Part shown: positions 47,925-59,884 of the stretch, piece by piece
How the letters are laid out: the number at the start of each line of letters is the position of its first letter
Numbering within the stretch: position 1 is the stretch's first letter
NCBI GenBank assembly: GCA_029204225.1
Contig: CM055098.1
Span: 1,227,106 to 1,291,105 of the forward strand
Reading direction: 5' to 3'
Origin: Diphasiastrum complanatum
Taxonomy: Eukaryota; Streptophyta; Lycopodiopsida; Lycopodiales; Lycopodiaceae
Length of the DNA stretch: 64,000 nt
Notes under the pieces: model-generated
The model's input: only the letters and a program-made list of their open reading frames with translations
Databases searched by the model: none
What the model was told of the DNA's origin: nothing
Position numbers and translations under genes: made by a program

Positions 47925-48930
47925 ATGAATCTTGTGGAACCAGGAGAAGAAGAAAGGATAATGCATGTGGGAGAGCAGTTAACACCCACGCAATTCAAGA
48001 GACTACGATCTTTGTTGGTGGAATATAAAGACTGTTTTGCCTGGAGCTATAGCGATCTAAAGGGCATTCCGCCAATATTATTCCAACACACCATACCTTT
48101 GGTGGACGGAGCAGTCCCCAAGGTAAGCCGTTACTACCGCTGCAATCCGAATTATACAGAACTGATCAAGCAAGAGTTGCAGAAGCTTATGGATGCAGAT
48201 TTCATTTACGAAATCGAGCACACGGAATGGGTATTGCCGATAGTTATAGTACCCAAGAAGAATGGCAAAATACGTATCTGTGTGAATTTGAAGGCGCTTA
48301 ATGCAGTCACCAAAAAGGACCATTTTCTTTTACCATTTACGGAAAGTGTCCTCGATAGAGTAGCTGACAACAAAGCCTACAGTTTTCTGGATGGCTTCAG
48401 TGGCTACAACCAGGTGAAAATAGCCCCCCAGGACCAGCACAAGACAACATTCGCCACAGAATGGGGAACTTATGCCTATAAAGTGATGCCATTCGAACTT
48501 TGCAAGCACTTTCCAGCAAGTCATGCAGGCGACATTCAAAGATTATTTGCAAAAATTGCTGGAAATTTTTTTGGACGATCTGTGCGTGCATGGACCAGAT
48601 CCAGAACACTTATCCAATTTGGAAAAGGTGCTACAAAAATGTCGCAAATACCAAATCTTCCTGAATCCAGAAAAATGTTCAATTCTGGGTGACACATGGC
48701 TTAATACTCGGCCATATAGTGTCAAGACACAGGATCGCCACAGATCTATCAAAGATCAGAATCATTATTGATCTACCACCACCGGGGACGATCCGCGAGG
48801 TCTACATTTTCATGGGTCATGCTAACTATTATAGGATCTTCATTCTTGACTTTGCGGAGTTAGCCAGACCAATTTACAAGATCACAACGGATCGACATTG
48901 GAATGAGAAAGCTCTAAAGGCTTTCTAGAA
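47925..48930 (+). pseudogene. Reverse transcriptase of the big gypsy element
   Basis: The frame from 47925 has EYKDCFAWSYSDLKGI, RYYRCNPNYTEL, FIYEIEHTEWVLPIVIVPKK and DGFSGYNQVKIAPQ. A shift near 48500-48520 moves to the frame with LEIFLDDLCVHG (48559-48595), which holds the paired catalytic Asp. A second shift near 48695 leads to LGHIVSRHRIATDLSK and AFMGHANYYR-like sequence. The frame ends at a TAG at 48926-48928. All three catalytic-region blocks can be found, but in different frames. Confidence 0.9.
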
Positions 48931-49429
48931 GATTAAGGATGCATTGGTCTCAGCACCAATCTTACGACCACCCAATTGGTCCATTGAGTTCCATGTGCAT
49001 ACGGATGCATCGAAGTATGCAGTTGGAGCAGTCTTAACCTAGCCAGGTGAACACAAAAAGGATTTTCCAATCCGATTTGCAGGTCGACAGCTCAGTGATA
49101 TCGAAATGAATTACTCAACCATAGAGCGGGAAGCACTAGCAATGATCTATGCGCTTAAGAAGTTTCGACATTATTTGATGGCCACACATTTTGCTTTTTA
49201 TAGGGACCATCAACCCTTGCTATATCTCATTAATAAAACTTGCAACACCGGGAGAATCACCAGATGGCTCCTTTTGTTATTGGAATTTGATTTTTGGATA
49301 GTAGTTTGCAAGGGAAAACAACACTACATGGCAGATCATGTGTCACGAATCAAGGGAAAGGAGATTGCAACCCAACCCGACGATGAGCTGGCAGATGCTG
49401 TCTTATTTTACGTTGATACAGTACCATAA
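48931..49429 (+). pseudogene. RNase H of the big gypsy element
   Basis: HTDASKYAVGAVL (about 48997) holds the first catalytic Asp, then TIEREALAMIYALKKFRHYL and the DHQPLLYLINK segment. A stop at about 49040 interrupts it. It lies between RT and integrase, with no extra domain. Confidence 0.88.
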
Positions 49430-50679
49430 TGGGCTGCCGACATTGTTGAATATCTAATGCGGGGCCAACCAGACAAATCACTACCAAAGGCGGAACAACG
49501 GGAATTGATCTTGAAGGCTAGACCTTATCAGCTGATTGCCGTCCAGTTGTACCAAAGAGGTCCAGACGGAATTCTTTGGCGATGTATTCTTCCTCATGAG
49601 ACCACCCAAATCATTTCGCTTTCACATGAAGGCATGTGTGGAGGTCATTTTGCATCTGACATTACAGTTTGCAAGATCCTGCAATCAGGATGTTGGTGGC
49701 CAACGATTCATAAAGACACGGAGGAATACTTGAAATAGTGCGATGTGTGCCAAAGGACGAGGAGACCAACGAGATTGAACTATGATCTACTGCACCCAAT
49801 CTTAGCCCAAGCACCGTTCGAAAAATGGGGATTGGATTATATTGGTCCAATTCACCTTGTTGCAAGGAGTTCCCAGGCTTGATACATAATCGTATCCACA
49901 AACTACCTCACCAAATGGGTCGAAGCCAAGGCAATAAGAGTAGCTGATGCTAGGACCACTGCCAAGTTCCTTTATGAAAATATCATTGTGCGCTTCAGAT
50001 GCCCGGTGGAACTAGTCAGTGATCGCGGAAGCCATTTCATCAACGAGACCATCAAGGTCTTGTTGGAGGAATTCTTCATGATCCACAGAACCAGTACGCC
50101 TTATTATCCTCGTGGTAATGGGCAAGCAGAATCATCCAATAAGATCCTGTGTAGCGTGCTCACAAAAACAGTTGAAGCTAGCAGATCAGATTGGGAACAC
50201 AAGTTGCATGCTGCACTGTGGGCATTTAGGACAACATATAAAGGGAACATTGATCAAACACCCTTCCAATTGGTATATGGTCAGGATGCTATGATGCCAG
50301 TAGAGTTTTTAGTTCCTTCATTAAGGATTGCCATCGTGCAATGTCTTAATGAGTCCAAATCTCTACAACTACACCACAAAGCTCTGCATAAACTCTGTGA
50401 AACACGCTTACTAGCTGTGCATGCATTGGCAGCTGAAAAGGAAAGACACAAAGCTTGGCATGATCGCAGATTACAAAAGAAGGATCTTTGTTCAGGAGAT
50501 CTGGTCTTGATGTATAAAACCAAGCGATCAAGGGGAAGTTAAATTTCATGGGCAAAGGTCCTTATAGGATCAAGGAAATTCTTAATCATGGAGTCGTGAA
50601 CTTAGAACAGCTTGATGGGATGCCATTCGACACACCCATCAACGGTAGCCGGTTGCACAAGTACTGGCCACCATAGTAA
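49430..50679 (+). pseudogene. Integrase of the big gypsy element
   Basis: H2C2 finger: HEGMCGGH (49626) and CDVC (49741), with a stop between them at 49736. Core: KWGLDYIGPI, VSDRGSHFIN and GQAESSNKIL give the D, D and E; a stop lies at 49879. The 184-codon frame 49988-50542 is intact and covers the last two catalytic residues. The tail ends NGSRLHKYWPP with tandem stops TAG TAA at 50674-50679, showing where pol truly ends. Confidence 0.92.
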
Positions 50680-51779
50680 GACAGATCCAGATTGGCGGTG
50701 GCACGTTACAAAAAGCTAATCTGCTCAGCCATCACCGCTAGATCTAAGGAGATCAAGCCAAATCAAGCTAAATTCAGATTCAGCCAGATCTGGCAAGATC
50801 GGGAAAATCCATCAGAATCCAAGGAGGATCCAGACCTTGATAGGGTAAAAAAGGTAGCAGATCATCAGATTGAGTGAGGGATCTACTACCAAGAATTCAT
50901 CAGAACTTCCAGAGCACTACCAACAGTCAGATCAAGCTTGGATGAAGTTGATTACTAGTTTACAAAAGTAAAAAATCAGAAAATCTCAAGATCTCGTCAA
51001 AAAACACTCTAAAAGAGCACTTTTTTCATGATTTTTTGAGATCCCCTAGGAGATAGCTCTTGAAAATTGGACAGTCACCAGATCTGACCTAGATGTATTC
51101 ATGAAAATATCTGCAAGAGTTCTTGATGGAGGAATCATCATTTTTTAGTGTATGCGAGAGTTCCCAGAAGCTGAATTTTCAGAACCCTCGCAGAGCATTA
51201 AGATCATCTTACCAACCCTCCCAAGGTGCCTAAATGGAATCAGAGCAGTGAAATTAGCCTGCCTACATGGTATGATCTTGAAAATTTTATCACAGGAACA
51301 AGTTGTGCGAGAGATCACTTCATGCGAGAGTTGAACCCTCGCAGACAGCCTGAACCCTCGCAGAACCTTTGCATAGCAGTCAAATCACCTTCTGAACTCT
51401 CGCAGACTTCCCTAAGGTCTTAGAATTTTGTGAAGAAGGTGCCTGCCAAAATTTGGGTGGAACTGAACAAGGGAAAGTGAATTTCACCTAATACGCACTC
51501 TAAATTCCCCTATATAAGGGCTGAATTCGAGTCATTTGTCACCTTTGCTAGCGAAGCTCTGCCGAAATTTCCACTGAAAATACCAAGTTTTCGGTTTTCA
51601 ACCAAACTTCCTACCAACTGTCATCTGCTCATATTAAACACCGATTTGCGCTCTGAACTACAATCATTGTCATCCAACACTCATTATTCTCAGTTTTCTA
51701 CTCTTTCCACATCTTTTTCCATTTTCCACCGTTTTTTCTACTTTTTCGATTTTTTCGACCACTAATCATCATTGCTAAC
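50680..51779 (+). other. Spacer after pol with a second cluster of the 11-mer motifs
   Basis: No ORF is supported. From 51111 to 51405 about nine copies of (C)TGCGAGAG(TT) or AAC(T/C)CTCGCAG occur in both orientations (51111 degenerate, 51153, 51183, 51305, 51323, 51334, 51353, 51395), the same motif pair as in the 5' leader. A TATA-like TATATAAGG lies near 51511 followed by a CT-rich stretch, so an internal promoter for the 3' ORF is conceivable. Confidence 0.65.
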
Positions 51780-54700
51780 ATGGCCTCCTCATCCTCTGAA
51801 GACTCTGGCGCGAAACAGGTGATCCAGCGCGACATCCCCGATGCCACGCAAATTTGGCCTCTACCCTCGGACACTTTGATCCAACCATGGCTGCAGACAG
51901 CCGGCCCCCTCCTTGAAGCAATGGATTTTTACTCAGTGCTCTTCCATTCTGAGATTAACATGGGCCTCGTCCTTCACGCTTACGCCACCTGGGACGAGGA
52001 CAAGGCTCGTTTCCACTTCCTGTACCAAGGTACCACGTACAAGGTCAGGATTAACGTTGACTCGATGATCACCAGTGGCATTATGTCCATTGATTGTCAA
52101 CCCATCTCCCATCGCCACGCCAAAGCTCTGATCAAACCATTTGTCACCCAAACCACACCAAAAATTTCCATCCAGATTAACAATGGTTACATGATAAAAG
52201 CTATCACGGAACCCCTCATTCAGGTAGCTGCGCATCTGTTGAATAACTTTTTGGTTATTTCAACATTTCGCAAGGACAGAATCTAGTCTACGCTGTTGAG
52301 TCAGATAGTGGAATCCTTTCTGGAATACCCTAACCCCTCCGTTGTGCCATACGACTAGCATAGCTTCCTTATTTGAGAACTAGCAAACTCCATCAAACCC
52401 AACAACCGTGAGCGAATCGCAGCAGGCCCCCTGTTGTGTAACTTTGCCTGCGCACTTCTCGAGGCAAAAGTGCGCGGTTTCTAATGCTCATCCCTCTTGT
52501 CTACCCTTGTGCCACATACTAACCTTTACCCACCATCTCAAGCATCTACCTCCTCCCAACCTGTAGTCATTAACACAACGGCCAGCAAACGAATGCGTGG
52601 CACTGTCTCTACATCCACATCTCCACCTGTTACCCGAAGACATGTCTCCACTGCAGCATTAACCACTCCATCAGCCACCGTCACTTCTTCTTCTGTGCAA
52701 CCCCCCACTCCCATTTCTGTTGCCGCTACCTCTCTTCCTGTTCCATCCACATCTGTTTCTATCTCTGTCCCCGTTTCTTCTGTTGATACCACTCCTACTT
52801 CTCTTCCAGTGTCCGCTGCTCCATCCATCACCATCGCATCCTCCATTACTCCTGCCACCACCGTTGCTCCTCTCACATTCAATCCTTCTGATTCGCAACT
52901 GTCCCCCGACATTCTGGCATGGATGCAAGTTATCAATTTTTCACCCCCATGCTAGACACTTTCTACTCCACCCTCACCTTCTTCCATACTCCACACCACC
53001 CTTCAGTTCCCCACTGTTTCTCCCATCCTCTCATTCAGACAACGCGTCCTCACCCCTGTTTCCACAGTTGTTTCTCACACCCCACCCGCTTCGCCAAAGG
53101 TTGCCAAGGGCAGCCAACCGTTGCCTGATGACGCATTTGTACAAACAATTTTTGTAGCATCACCAGATTGGACTGACCCTACTGCCCTAGATGGCATCAG
53201 GACAAATGAAACCTGATCGAAGACAATGACTATGGAATCCCACAAGTCGTCAGGGCCGATACAACACAAGCCCCTACTAGTGCCAGTGTACCTGCTGCTC
53301 CCACGGATCTAATGACGACGTACCAAACCCTAGGAAAATACATCCTGGATGTGGTAGCAGCCAAAGATATTCTGGAAAACAGGGTACTACTTTTGGCAAC
53401 GAGTAATACATAGCTGCGAGCAGACCTAACCAAGCTGTAGCAAGAGCTGATTCTGGCTCAGCAACACGAACAAGCTGGGCACCAGGAGATTGCCAAGCTG
53501 CAGCAGAAGAGGAGGGACTAAACAAATATATTCAAAGCCTCTCCAAAGCGCTGACTGAGGCCTCCACAAAGGTGCGGGAGCTTCAAGCTGAAGCATCCCA
53601 ACGGCTTGTCCCCATCCAGACGCAATTTACACTTTTTGAAGTAGAGAACACGCGCTTGGGGACGGAGGTTAAAGCCTTACAAGACGGGAAGCTCATCTGG
53701 TTAGCTCAATTTGCACCAGACACAAGGACGCTTTCCCAATCAGAGATGAATCTTCTACGATGTCAGGTGCAGATTTATAATCAAACCCTCAACAGCTACC
53801 AGATGGAGTTCAATAAGTATCGGACAAGCGCAACGCAAGAGCTCGCCCAGGCCAAGCAAGCCCTCAAGGCATGCTAGAAACACATGGAAACGAAGGCCCA
53901 ACCCAACCCCGTGGTAGTTCCACCGCCACCTAATTTTGACGCTGCACAGGCTTGTACCAGCCAAGATCAGAGCCAGCAGGCAGCAAGGGGCTTTCAACTA
54001 GATCAAGGGTCCGAAGGCCAAGACCAAGGGCACACAGATGCGGCCGTTGAGACGTGAGACCAGAACCAAGGCGCAACCACTAGCCAGGGCCAAGCAACAT
54101 CATCCAGAGGGTCGCAAACGATATCTACCAGTCGGGCCTTCCGAAGACCAAAGTCCGTGGAGGAGAACATCAATGAATTCTTATCTTAATATCCCAACGA
54201 GTCATCAAGAGACAGCTGACATATCTCATTCTCAGCTCAGACCATCAAGGGAAAAGAACTGCAAGCCTTACCCGCCCTCCAACCACAACCGGAGTGGCGA
54301 CAACAATTATTTGAGAGAGACCCTGCGACCATCAGGGCTTACTTGACGAGTCCGCAACAGTTACGGGTGACGCGCATTTCTTGCCATGTCCAAGAAGATT
54401 CAAATGGGCAGAATGCAGCACTTTTCTGGACCAGATCACACTCAACAATTTCAACTGGCCAATCATCAAATCCGAATATGGGTGGACAATGGATGTAGAC
54501 GCCAGAAAGGCTCTCTCCGCATTCGCCAGTCACTACATCAATTGCCTCGATCCCACAGTCCGCGCAACAGCCACTTACGCCCGGGACTTAGAATATCTAA
54601 TGGGCATTGAAACAAAATGGGATGATTTCCTTCCCTCCATATTTTTTGATCCAAATAAGACGCTCGCTTCCGACAAAGTCGAAGACCAGCTGCCAGTCGC

Positions 54701-54947
54701 TCGCATATATTACAGAGCTGCATTCCTTGGAGATCCTTGGACGAAACAATTCCAAGCATGGGTGGATCAGGAATGGCTGACAAGAGTCCACAAGTCCTTT
54801 TACACGCCAAAAACTCGAAGAAACTGGACCGTCTCATCTTCATGGAAGACGTTACGGGATATCTTATCCAGCAGAGGCGGTCCAAGAGAACGCTCTACTA
54901 AACTGGCAGAGTACCGAGGGACCGGCACTACTTCAGGCCGTGGGTCC
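51780..54947 (+). pseudogene. Long 3' ORF of the big gypsy element, about 1000 codons, unknown function
   Basis: It starts MASSSSEDSG at 51780. A globular N-terminal part (51840-52480) is followed in the same frame by a Ser/Thr/Pro/Val-rich stretch (52497-52950). A frame change near 53215 leads to a coiled-coil region (53240-53870), then a Gln/acidic linker (53880-54130), and finally a separate folded-looking domain (54381-54940) with SEYGWTMDVDARKAL and ARIYYRAAFLGDPW. Stops include 52284, 52350, 52368, 52479 and 52953. No signal peptide, furin-like site or membrane helix is visible, so an envelope role is not supported. The N-terminal layout parallels the ORF at 19885. Part of the last domain recurs at 63498-63645. 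Confidence 0.6.
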
Positions 54948-55758
54948 TGTTGGGGGTATTCCCAAAAAAGTGTAAATAAATAAAATCCTCCAGTAAAATG
55001 TGTTGCGAGGGCATGTCATCCTGCGTGTATAAGCCCATGGCCCAATGAGCATGCAATTGAAGTTGTAAATAAAATAAACTTGACTTGGGCCTTGTAATTA
55101 AAATAAAACTAGAGGCCCAATGTCATTTTTAAACTTAGAGATCACTTTCTAGAGTTGGGTCCAAATTGGGACTCACATGAATCTTGTGATTTCTAATGTA
55201 CTTTTTGTGGACCCTTGGATCAAGTTGGGTCTAAGATGAATGGTTAGGATCATTGTAAATATTAGCCAATAAGATTGAGGTGCAAGGGCCTTCCCCATTT
55301 TATAAAAAAGCACCATTTGTACACTGATGGCATGCTTAATGAGAAGGAAGAAACTCTACCATTTTTGGAAGAGAAGCATCCTCATTTTCTATTCACTACT
55401 TGCTATTGCTCTTGGTTGTGTTTTCTATTGCTTTCTATTTCCATGTTTATTGTTTGCCATAGTGAATGTTTTTCCATTAGCAAGCATAAGGAGCATTTGA
55501 ACTAACCTCCACCCTCACTCTCTTTCTCTTCTCTTCTCAATCTCTTCTTCTCCATCCCTTCCCTTCAACCAAAACTATGATGAATGTTAGTGTAGAGGAG
55601 TAGAGTTAAAGAGGATTAGTATAGTGGTGAGTAAAGTTAAGGGATAAAGTAGAAAATTAACTAAAAGTAGCATCTATGCATAGTTAGGCACCTATCAAGT
55701 GATCTAACCTTTGTTGACAGCCGAAAGGGTTATACTACGAAAGATCTTCGACCCCACA
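54948..55758 (+). repeat. 3' LTR of the big gypsy element
   Basis: It is 811 bp, collinear with the 5' LTR apart from an extra 18 bases near 55210-55230. No clear polypurine tract precedes it. Confidence 0.95.
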
Positions 55759-55763
55759 TTGTC

Positions 55764-56830
55764 CTATCGAATACTTTACACTGATATGATTCGAATTCTA
55801 CTATGTGTCCTAAATTTGTAATTTTGCTTACAAAAAGCATATTTGTAGAAAGATTTGGTACATGCAAGACACTTGAAAATATCTTGGATTAATCATTTGT
55901 TGTAGTCAAGCCTAATCTTACTGTACCTTGACCTTTGATAGCTTGTGTGCTATTGTCGCCCAGGTGAACATACTTCTTGGTACTGTAAGACGCATAGGAC
56001 TCAAAACAATCGATGTGGCTGGTCATATGTTGTGTGGTTCCGGAGTCCAGAAACCAAGAGTTGTCGCTTGATACTTCTTGATGGTTAGTCATGAATGCAT
56101 CATGATTTGCTTCTTGATTGGGCTGAGGTGCTTCTGTAGGTGCATTTGCCATCTGATTCAATTGCCCTTTGTTGTTGTTCTTGGCTTGTAAGATGCGGTA
56201 ATCCTGAATCTCGTGGTTGGTTTGTTTGTAGTATCTACAGAACAACTTCTTCTTTGTCGGCAAATTCAACTGCTCTTGATGCTGTGTCAGCTTCTGATTT
56301 TGCTTTGGTTGCTTCGGGCCTTTCTTCTTCTGCTTAGTCAAGGTTTTACTGGTATATAAGGCGTGAGAGTCACGACAGATGAAGAACTACAGGCTTTGTT
56401 CCGTCTAGAGTGTTCTTGTAACAACATCGTAATGACTTGCGATAGAGCCAACTCTGGTTGTGTGATGATCATCATCACTCAGTACGATATCGGCAATCTT
56501 GAAAGCAGTTTCATTACTACGTCTTGATTGTCTATGACTGATCCGACAATGATTATTTGGTGAAATAGGTTCTTGAACTAGTTGATGTGATTCTGTAGTG
56601 AATCACCATTTGTCATCTTGAGGGAGAAGAATCTCCTTCTAAGGTGTAGCTGGGAAGCTACATCACATACATCATACAATGTGCTCAAGATGTCCCAGAC
56701 TTCCTTGGAGGTATGAGCTTTAGAAACATGGTCGATTTGTGTATATATGTTGAGGATGATCAGTGCGAAAGCCTTGCCATCCTTCAGCTTACAACGAGTC
56801 TAGATAGTGGGCTCAAGTACCACTTGGATG
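55764..56830 (-). pseudogene. Copia gag-protease fragment, split by the big gypsy element
   Basis: Minus-strand frames give gag (VWDILSTLYDV, then RRRFFSLKMTNGDSLQNHIN), a Lys/Gln-rich linker, a degenerate zinc knuckle CRYYKQTNHEIQDY that has lost two Cys, and the protease active site WFLDSGTTQHMTSH (about 56050). The region past the protease is cut at 55763 and resumes at 43055. Stops between gag blocks show decay. Confidence 0.85.
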
Positions 56831-58199
56831 TTTTGGATGTGGAGAAAATCACAAGATTGCAAAATGTTTCAATAAATAGAAATTTAGTCCCTTTTGTTGA
56901 GAATGCAGATATGGAAATTGCCATAAAGACTGTCTAGCTAGACCAAAACCACTGCCAGTAACTACTCCTTTGAATATGATCGCAATCAAGCAAAGATTAA
57001 CAGTTCATCCCGATGAATCATGTGCATCACTAATGGTTGTCACAAGAGCTCAGAAACATAAAGGAGTTGTTGAACCAACACCTACAGAATCTGTGCTAGC
57101 TATTCAATTCCCTACCACATTAGGGGTATATCCAAATCTCAATTCTGAGAAGAAGAAATACCATAAGATGTCTCTGTGGAGTAAAGATTTCCAAGAAGAA
57201 GAAGCTATTGAAAAAACTAGAGCTACAACAGAGGTTCATTGTGCCATTAACAGATTTGTCGGATCACTTGCAAAGATCACATCAACGTACAGATGTTAAC
57301 ACTCAGTTACATCATCATGAAGAACCATTCAAAATGACTGAACCAGAGGAACGCAAATAGAACTTATGGTGAATATTCTGTCAAGTAAGATGAACATTCT
57401 TTGGGAGAATTCTAAAAGTTGGTGCCTCAAGCCAAAGAAGTCTTAGTAGAGATATTAATGAATACTGAACCGAAGGTCCACCAGGAACTGCTATTTTGTG
57501 CCGGATATGAAGATTCAAATGAAGTACTCATTGTAGGGGCACCCTGGGAGAGTGAACAAAGAAACATCACCTTGCCAATACAACATAAACAGTTTAGTCG
57601 AGAGGCAACCGTGATATATGGAGGTCCAAGAGTTAATCTGATCTTAGTTATATGTCAAATGGGGTCTTACAAGGATGAAACCTACAACTTTTGCTATTAA
57701 GTTAGCTGATCGACCTAAAGGCATAGTGGAAGATATACTAGTGAAAATTGAGGATACTCAGTTTTTTATTACTTTTGTAGTAATGGACTTAACGGACGCA
57801 CCATCGGTTTATCGCATTTTATTGGGATGCCCATGGTTATGAGTTATGCAAGTAAATCATAACTGGAGAACATGCAAGATCACATTTCAAAATCGTGAAC
57901 GTGGAGTCAAAGTTGATCCATTAACATGGACAATTAAACCAATAGTTCAAAAGGAAGATGATGATTCATCAACCATAGATCATTCTTGTAATGGAGCAGA
58001 TAAAGCTTTGGGAGTTCATTATGACTCTCAAATAGATAATGTGAACTAGAATCAAGCTCTTGCAACTGTGGATTGTACAGCAGGTTATACATGCAAAAGA
58101 CATGACAAGTCGAAAGTAAGCGATATTCTTGTAACTGATCATACCTTTGATACACCAATAACATTTCCAGTCAACATGATGAATGTGGTATGGATATCA
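56826..58199 (+). pseudogene. Gypsy gag-protease fragment, second copy
   Basis: It begins at a zinc knuckle CFGCGENHKIAKC (56829) and a partial second knuckle, then LNMIAIKQ, VVTRAQKHKGV and the protease with WESEQRNITLPIQHKQF and VIYGGPRVNLI, where the catalytic Asp is replaced by Tyr. The linker with VNMMNVVWIS is interrupted by the solo LTR at 58200. It is clearly older than the other copies: similarity is plain at protein level but the DNA is diverged. Confidence 0.8.
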
Positions 58200-59029
58200 T
58201 GTGAAAGTACAACAAAATGGACCAAGAATAGATCTGAATCAGATCCACAAGTGTGATTGGATGTTAGATTAGATCAACCTATCAATCTACACAAGATTAG
58301 ATAGCATTTAGATCAAATCTAGATGAATAAATCTAACAAGAACAATCATTATTGATCAAAACTTGTACTTGATGATGTGTGAAAACCTGTCATAGTACGG
58401 CCAGTAGTCTGAGAATAAAGTATACTAAGCTTAGAACCCAATCACTGCATAAAAACACAAGACAAATAGAGAGAAAACACTAGAATTGCTCCAAAACCAA
58501 GATTTAGCTTCCATATCAATTATGGCCAAATGAGCCACCATATATACACAAGAGCTGATGCTTACTCAGCTGATTTGGCACGTTTGAGAGTGCTCACTCA
58601 TCAAAGGATCCACCAATAATCATCAATATGGCACATGGACCAAGTTTCCTAACTTATAGCCATCTCCCTTGATTTTAGGCAATTTTCCTAATTTATAGGG
58701 ACTTGCACAAATATCTACTACAAGTTGGATCTCACCTGCTACTGATGTTTTGACACATGTGAACAATCCTTGCCACGTGTGAGATCACTCCTATCCATGT
58801 GAAATAGCTTTTCCTACCAATAAAAGGATGCCAAGTGGCATATAGCTAGAAAACTAGATTTTGGTCATTTTAGCCACTAGATCTCAAATGAAATGGTATG
58901 TACAACCTATATGACTCATCTAAATGATAAATGCATTTAATTCACACGTGGGAACAGGCTTCACACATGTGTAAACATAATATGTACATGATTTTGGCCT
59001 AGATCAAGCATGATTTTGACATTTTCACA
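58200..59029. repeat. Solo LTR of the 22604 family
   Basis: It is 830 bp from TGTGAAAGTAC to ATTTTCACA, flanked by TATCA (58195-58199) and TATCG (59030-59034), a 5-bp duplication with one change. It shares the first 90 bases and TAGTACGG with the 701-bp LTRs. It splits the gypsy linker after NVVWIS; the reading resumes with PIEDELIHVSHALFYNENVE. Confidence 0.85.
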
Positions 59030-59034
59030 TATCG

Positions 59035-59884
59035 ACTAATCCTATTCAAAATCCTATTGAAGATGAACTTATTCATGTTAGTCATGCTTTATTTTACAAT
59101 GAGAATGTGGAACTCACTGATGATCAAATTCTAAATCATATGGATCCTATGAGATTTGGAGTTTGCAATATTCTAGATGAACCACCGATAAAATCGCCAA
59201 AAGCAGTTATACTGGAGGAAGGGAAGACCACAGGACCAATGACGAAAAAGAAAGCTAAACAACATTATAATACGGTCCTGAAATGAAGCAATTTCGACGA
59301 TTGATCCAAAAGTTATTACTGTTGAGGATATACCACCTTTATTGGATAAAGAAAAAGAGAAGATCCTCTGAATAGGAGAAAGAATATGAAGTTCATCTAG
59401 ACATGCCGAATCATTTACGATGGACAAGCTAGGATGCAACCTATGAATCTAGTTGAACCAGGAGAAGATGAGAAGATTGTTCAAGTTGGAGTGCAGCTTT
59501 CCTCAGAAGAGTTTCAATCTTTGAAAAACTTATGAATCAAATATCAAGATTTTTTCACTTGGACATATAAAGATTTAGAGAGAAATTCTACTTCTGTAGT
59601 CGAGCATATTATTCCTCTTGTACTAGATGCAGTGCCAAAGGTGAAAAGATTTTATCGTTGTAATCCAAATATCACAGATCTAATAAAGGAGGAGTTGAAG
59701 AGATTATTGGAAGCAGATTTCATTTATGAAATTGAGCATACCGAGTGGGTCTCACCAATTCTCATTGTTCCTAAGAAAAATGGCAAGATGAGAATTTGTG
59801 TGAATCTAAAGGCATTGAATAAACACAATAACATATTGCACAGATTCGGAACCCACAGTCGAATGAATCTGAGATTGGGATAAA
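59035..59884 (+). pseudogene. Gypsy linker and RT start of the second copy, truncated
   Basis: The linker has NENVELTDDQILNHMDPMRFG, with frame breaks. RT begins at about 59550 (YQDFFTWTYKDLE), then RFYRCNPNITDLI and FIYEIEHTEWVSPILIVPKK. It ends abruptly after NLKALN (about 59820), where sequence of the third copy's leader begins near 59885. Confidence 0.8.

Larger units (their letters stand above)
43061..55758 (+). mobile_element. Complete 12.7-kb Ty3/gypsy element (Tat/Athila-like)
   Basis: LTRs of 793 bp (43061-43853) and 811 bp (54948-55758), TG...CA, flank the element. The 5-bp target duplication TTGTC is at 43056-43060 and 55759-55763. Order: LTR, primer site, leader with short repeats, gag with four zinc knuckles, protease, long linker, RT, RNase H, integrase, spacer, long 3' ORF, LTR. 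Pol order and the extra 3' region fit Tat/Athila-type elements. About a dozen stops and several frameshifts mean it cannot move by itself. The extra 18 bp in the 3' LTR lies near 55215. Confidence 0.95.

Noticed and set aside
52538-52936. Minus-strand ORFs rich in Gly/Val/Thr or Gly/Ser/Arg
   Set aside because: They are shadows of the Ser/Thr/Pro-rich linker of the 3' ORF.
51780-54947. Retroviral-type envelope gene
   Set aside because: Position fits, but no signal peptide, transmembrane helix or cleavage site is visible; the protein looks like a soluble coiled-coil protein.
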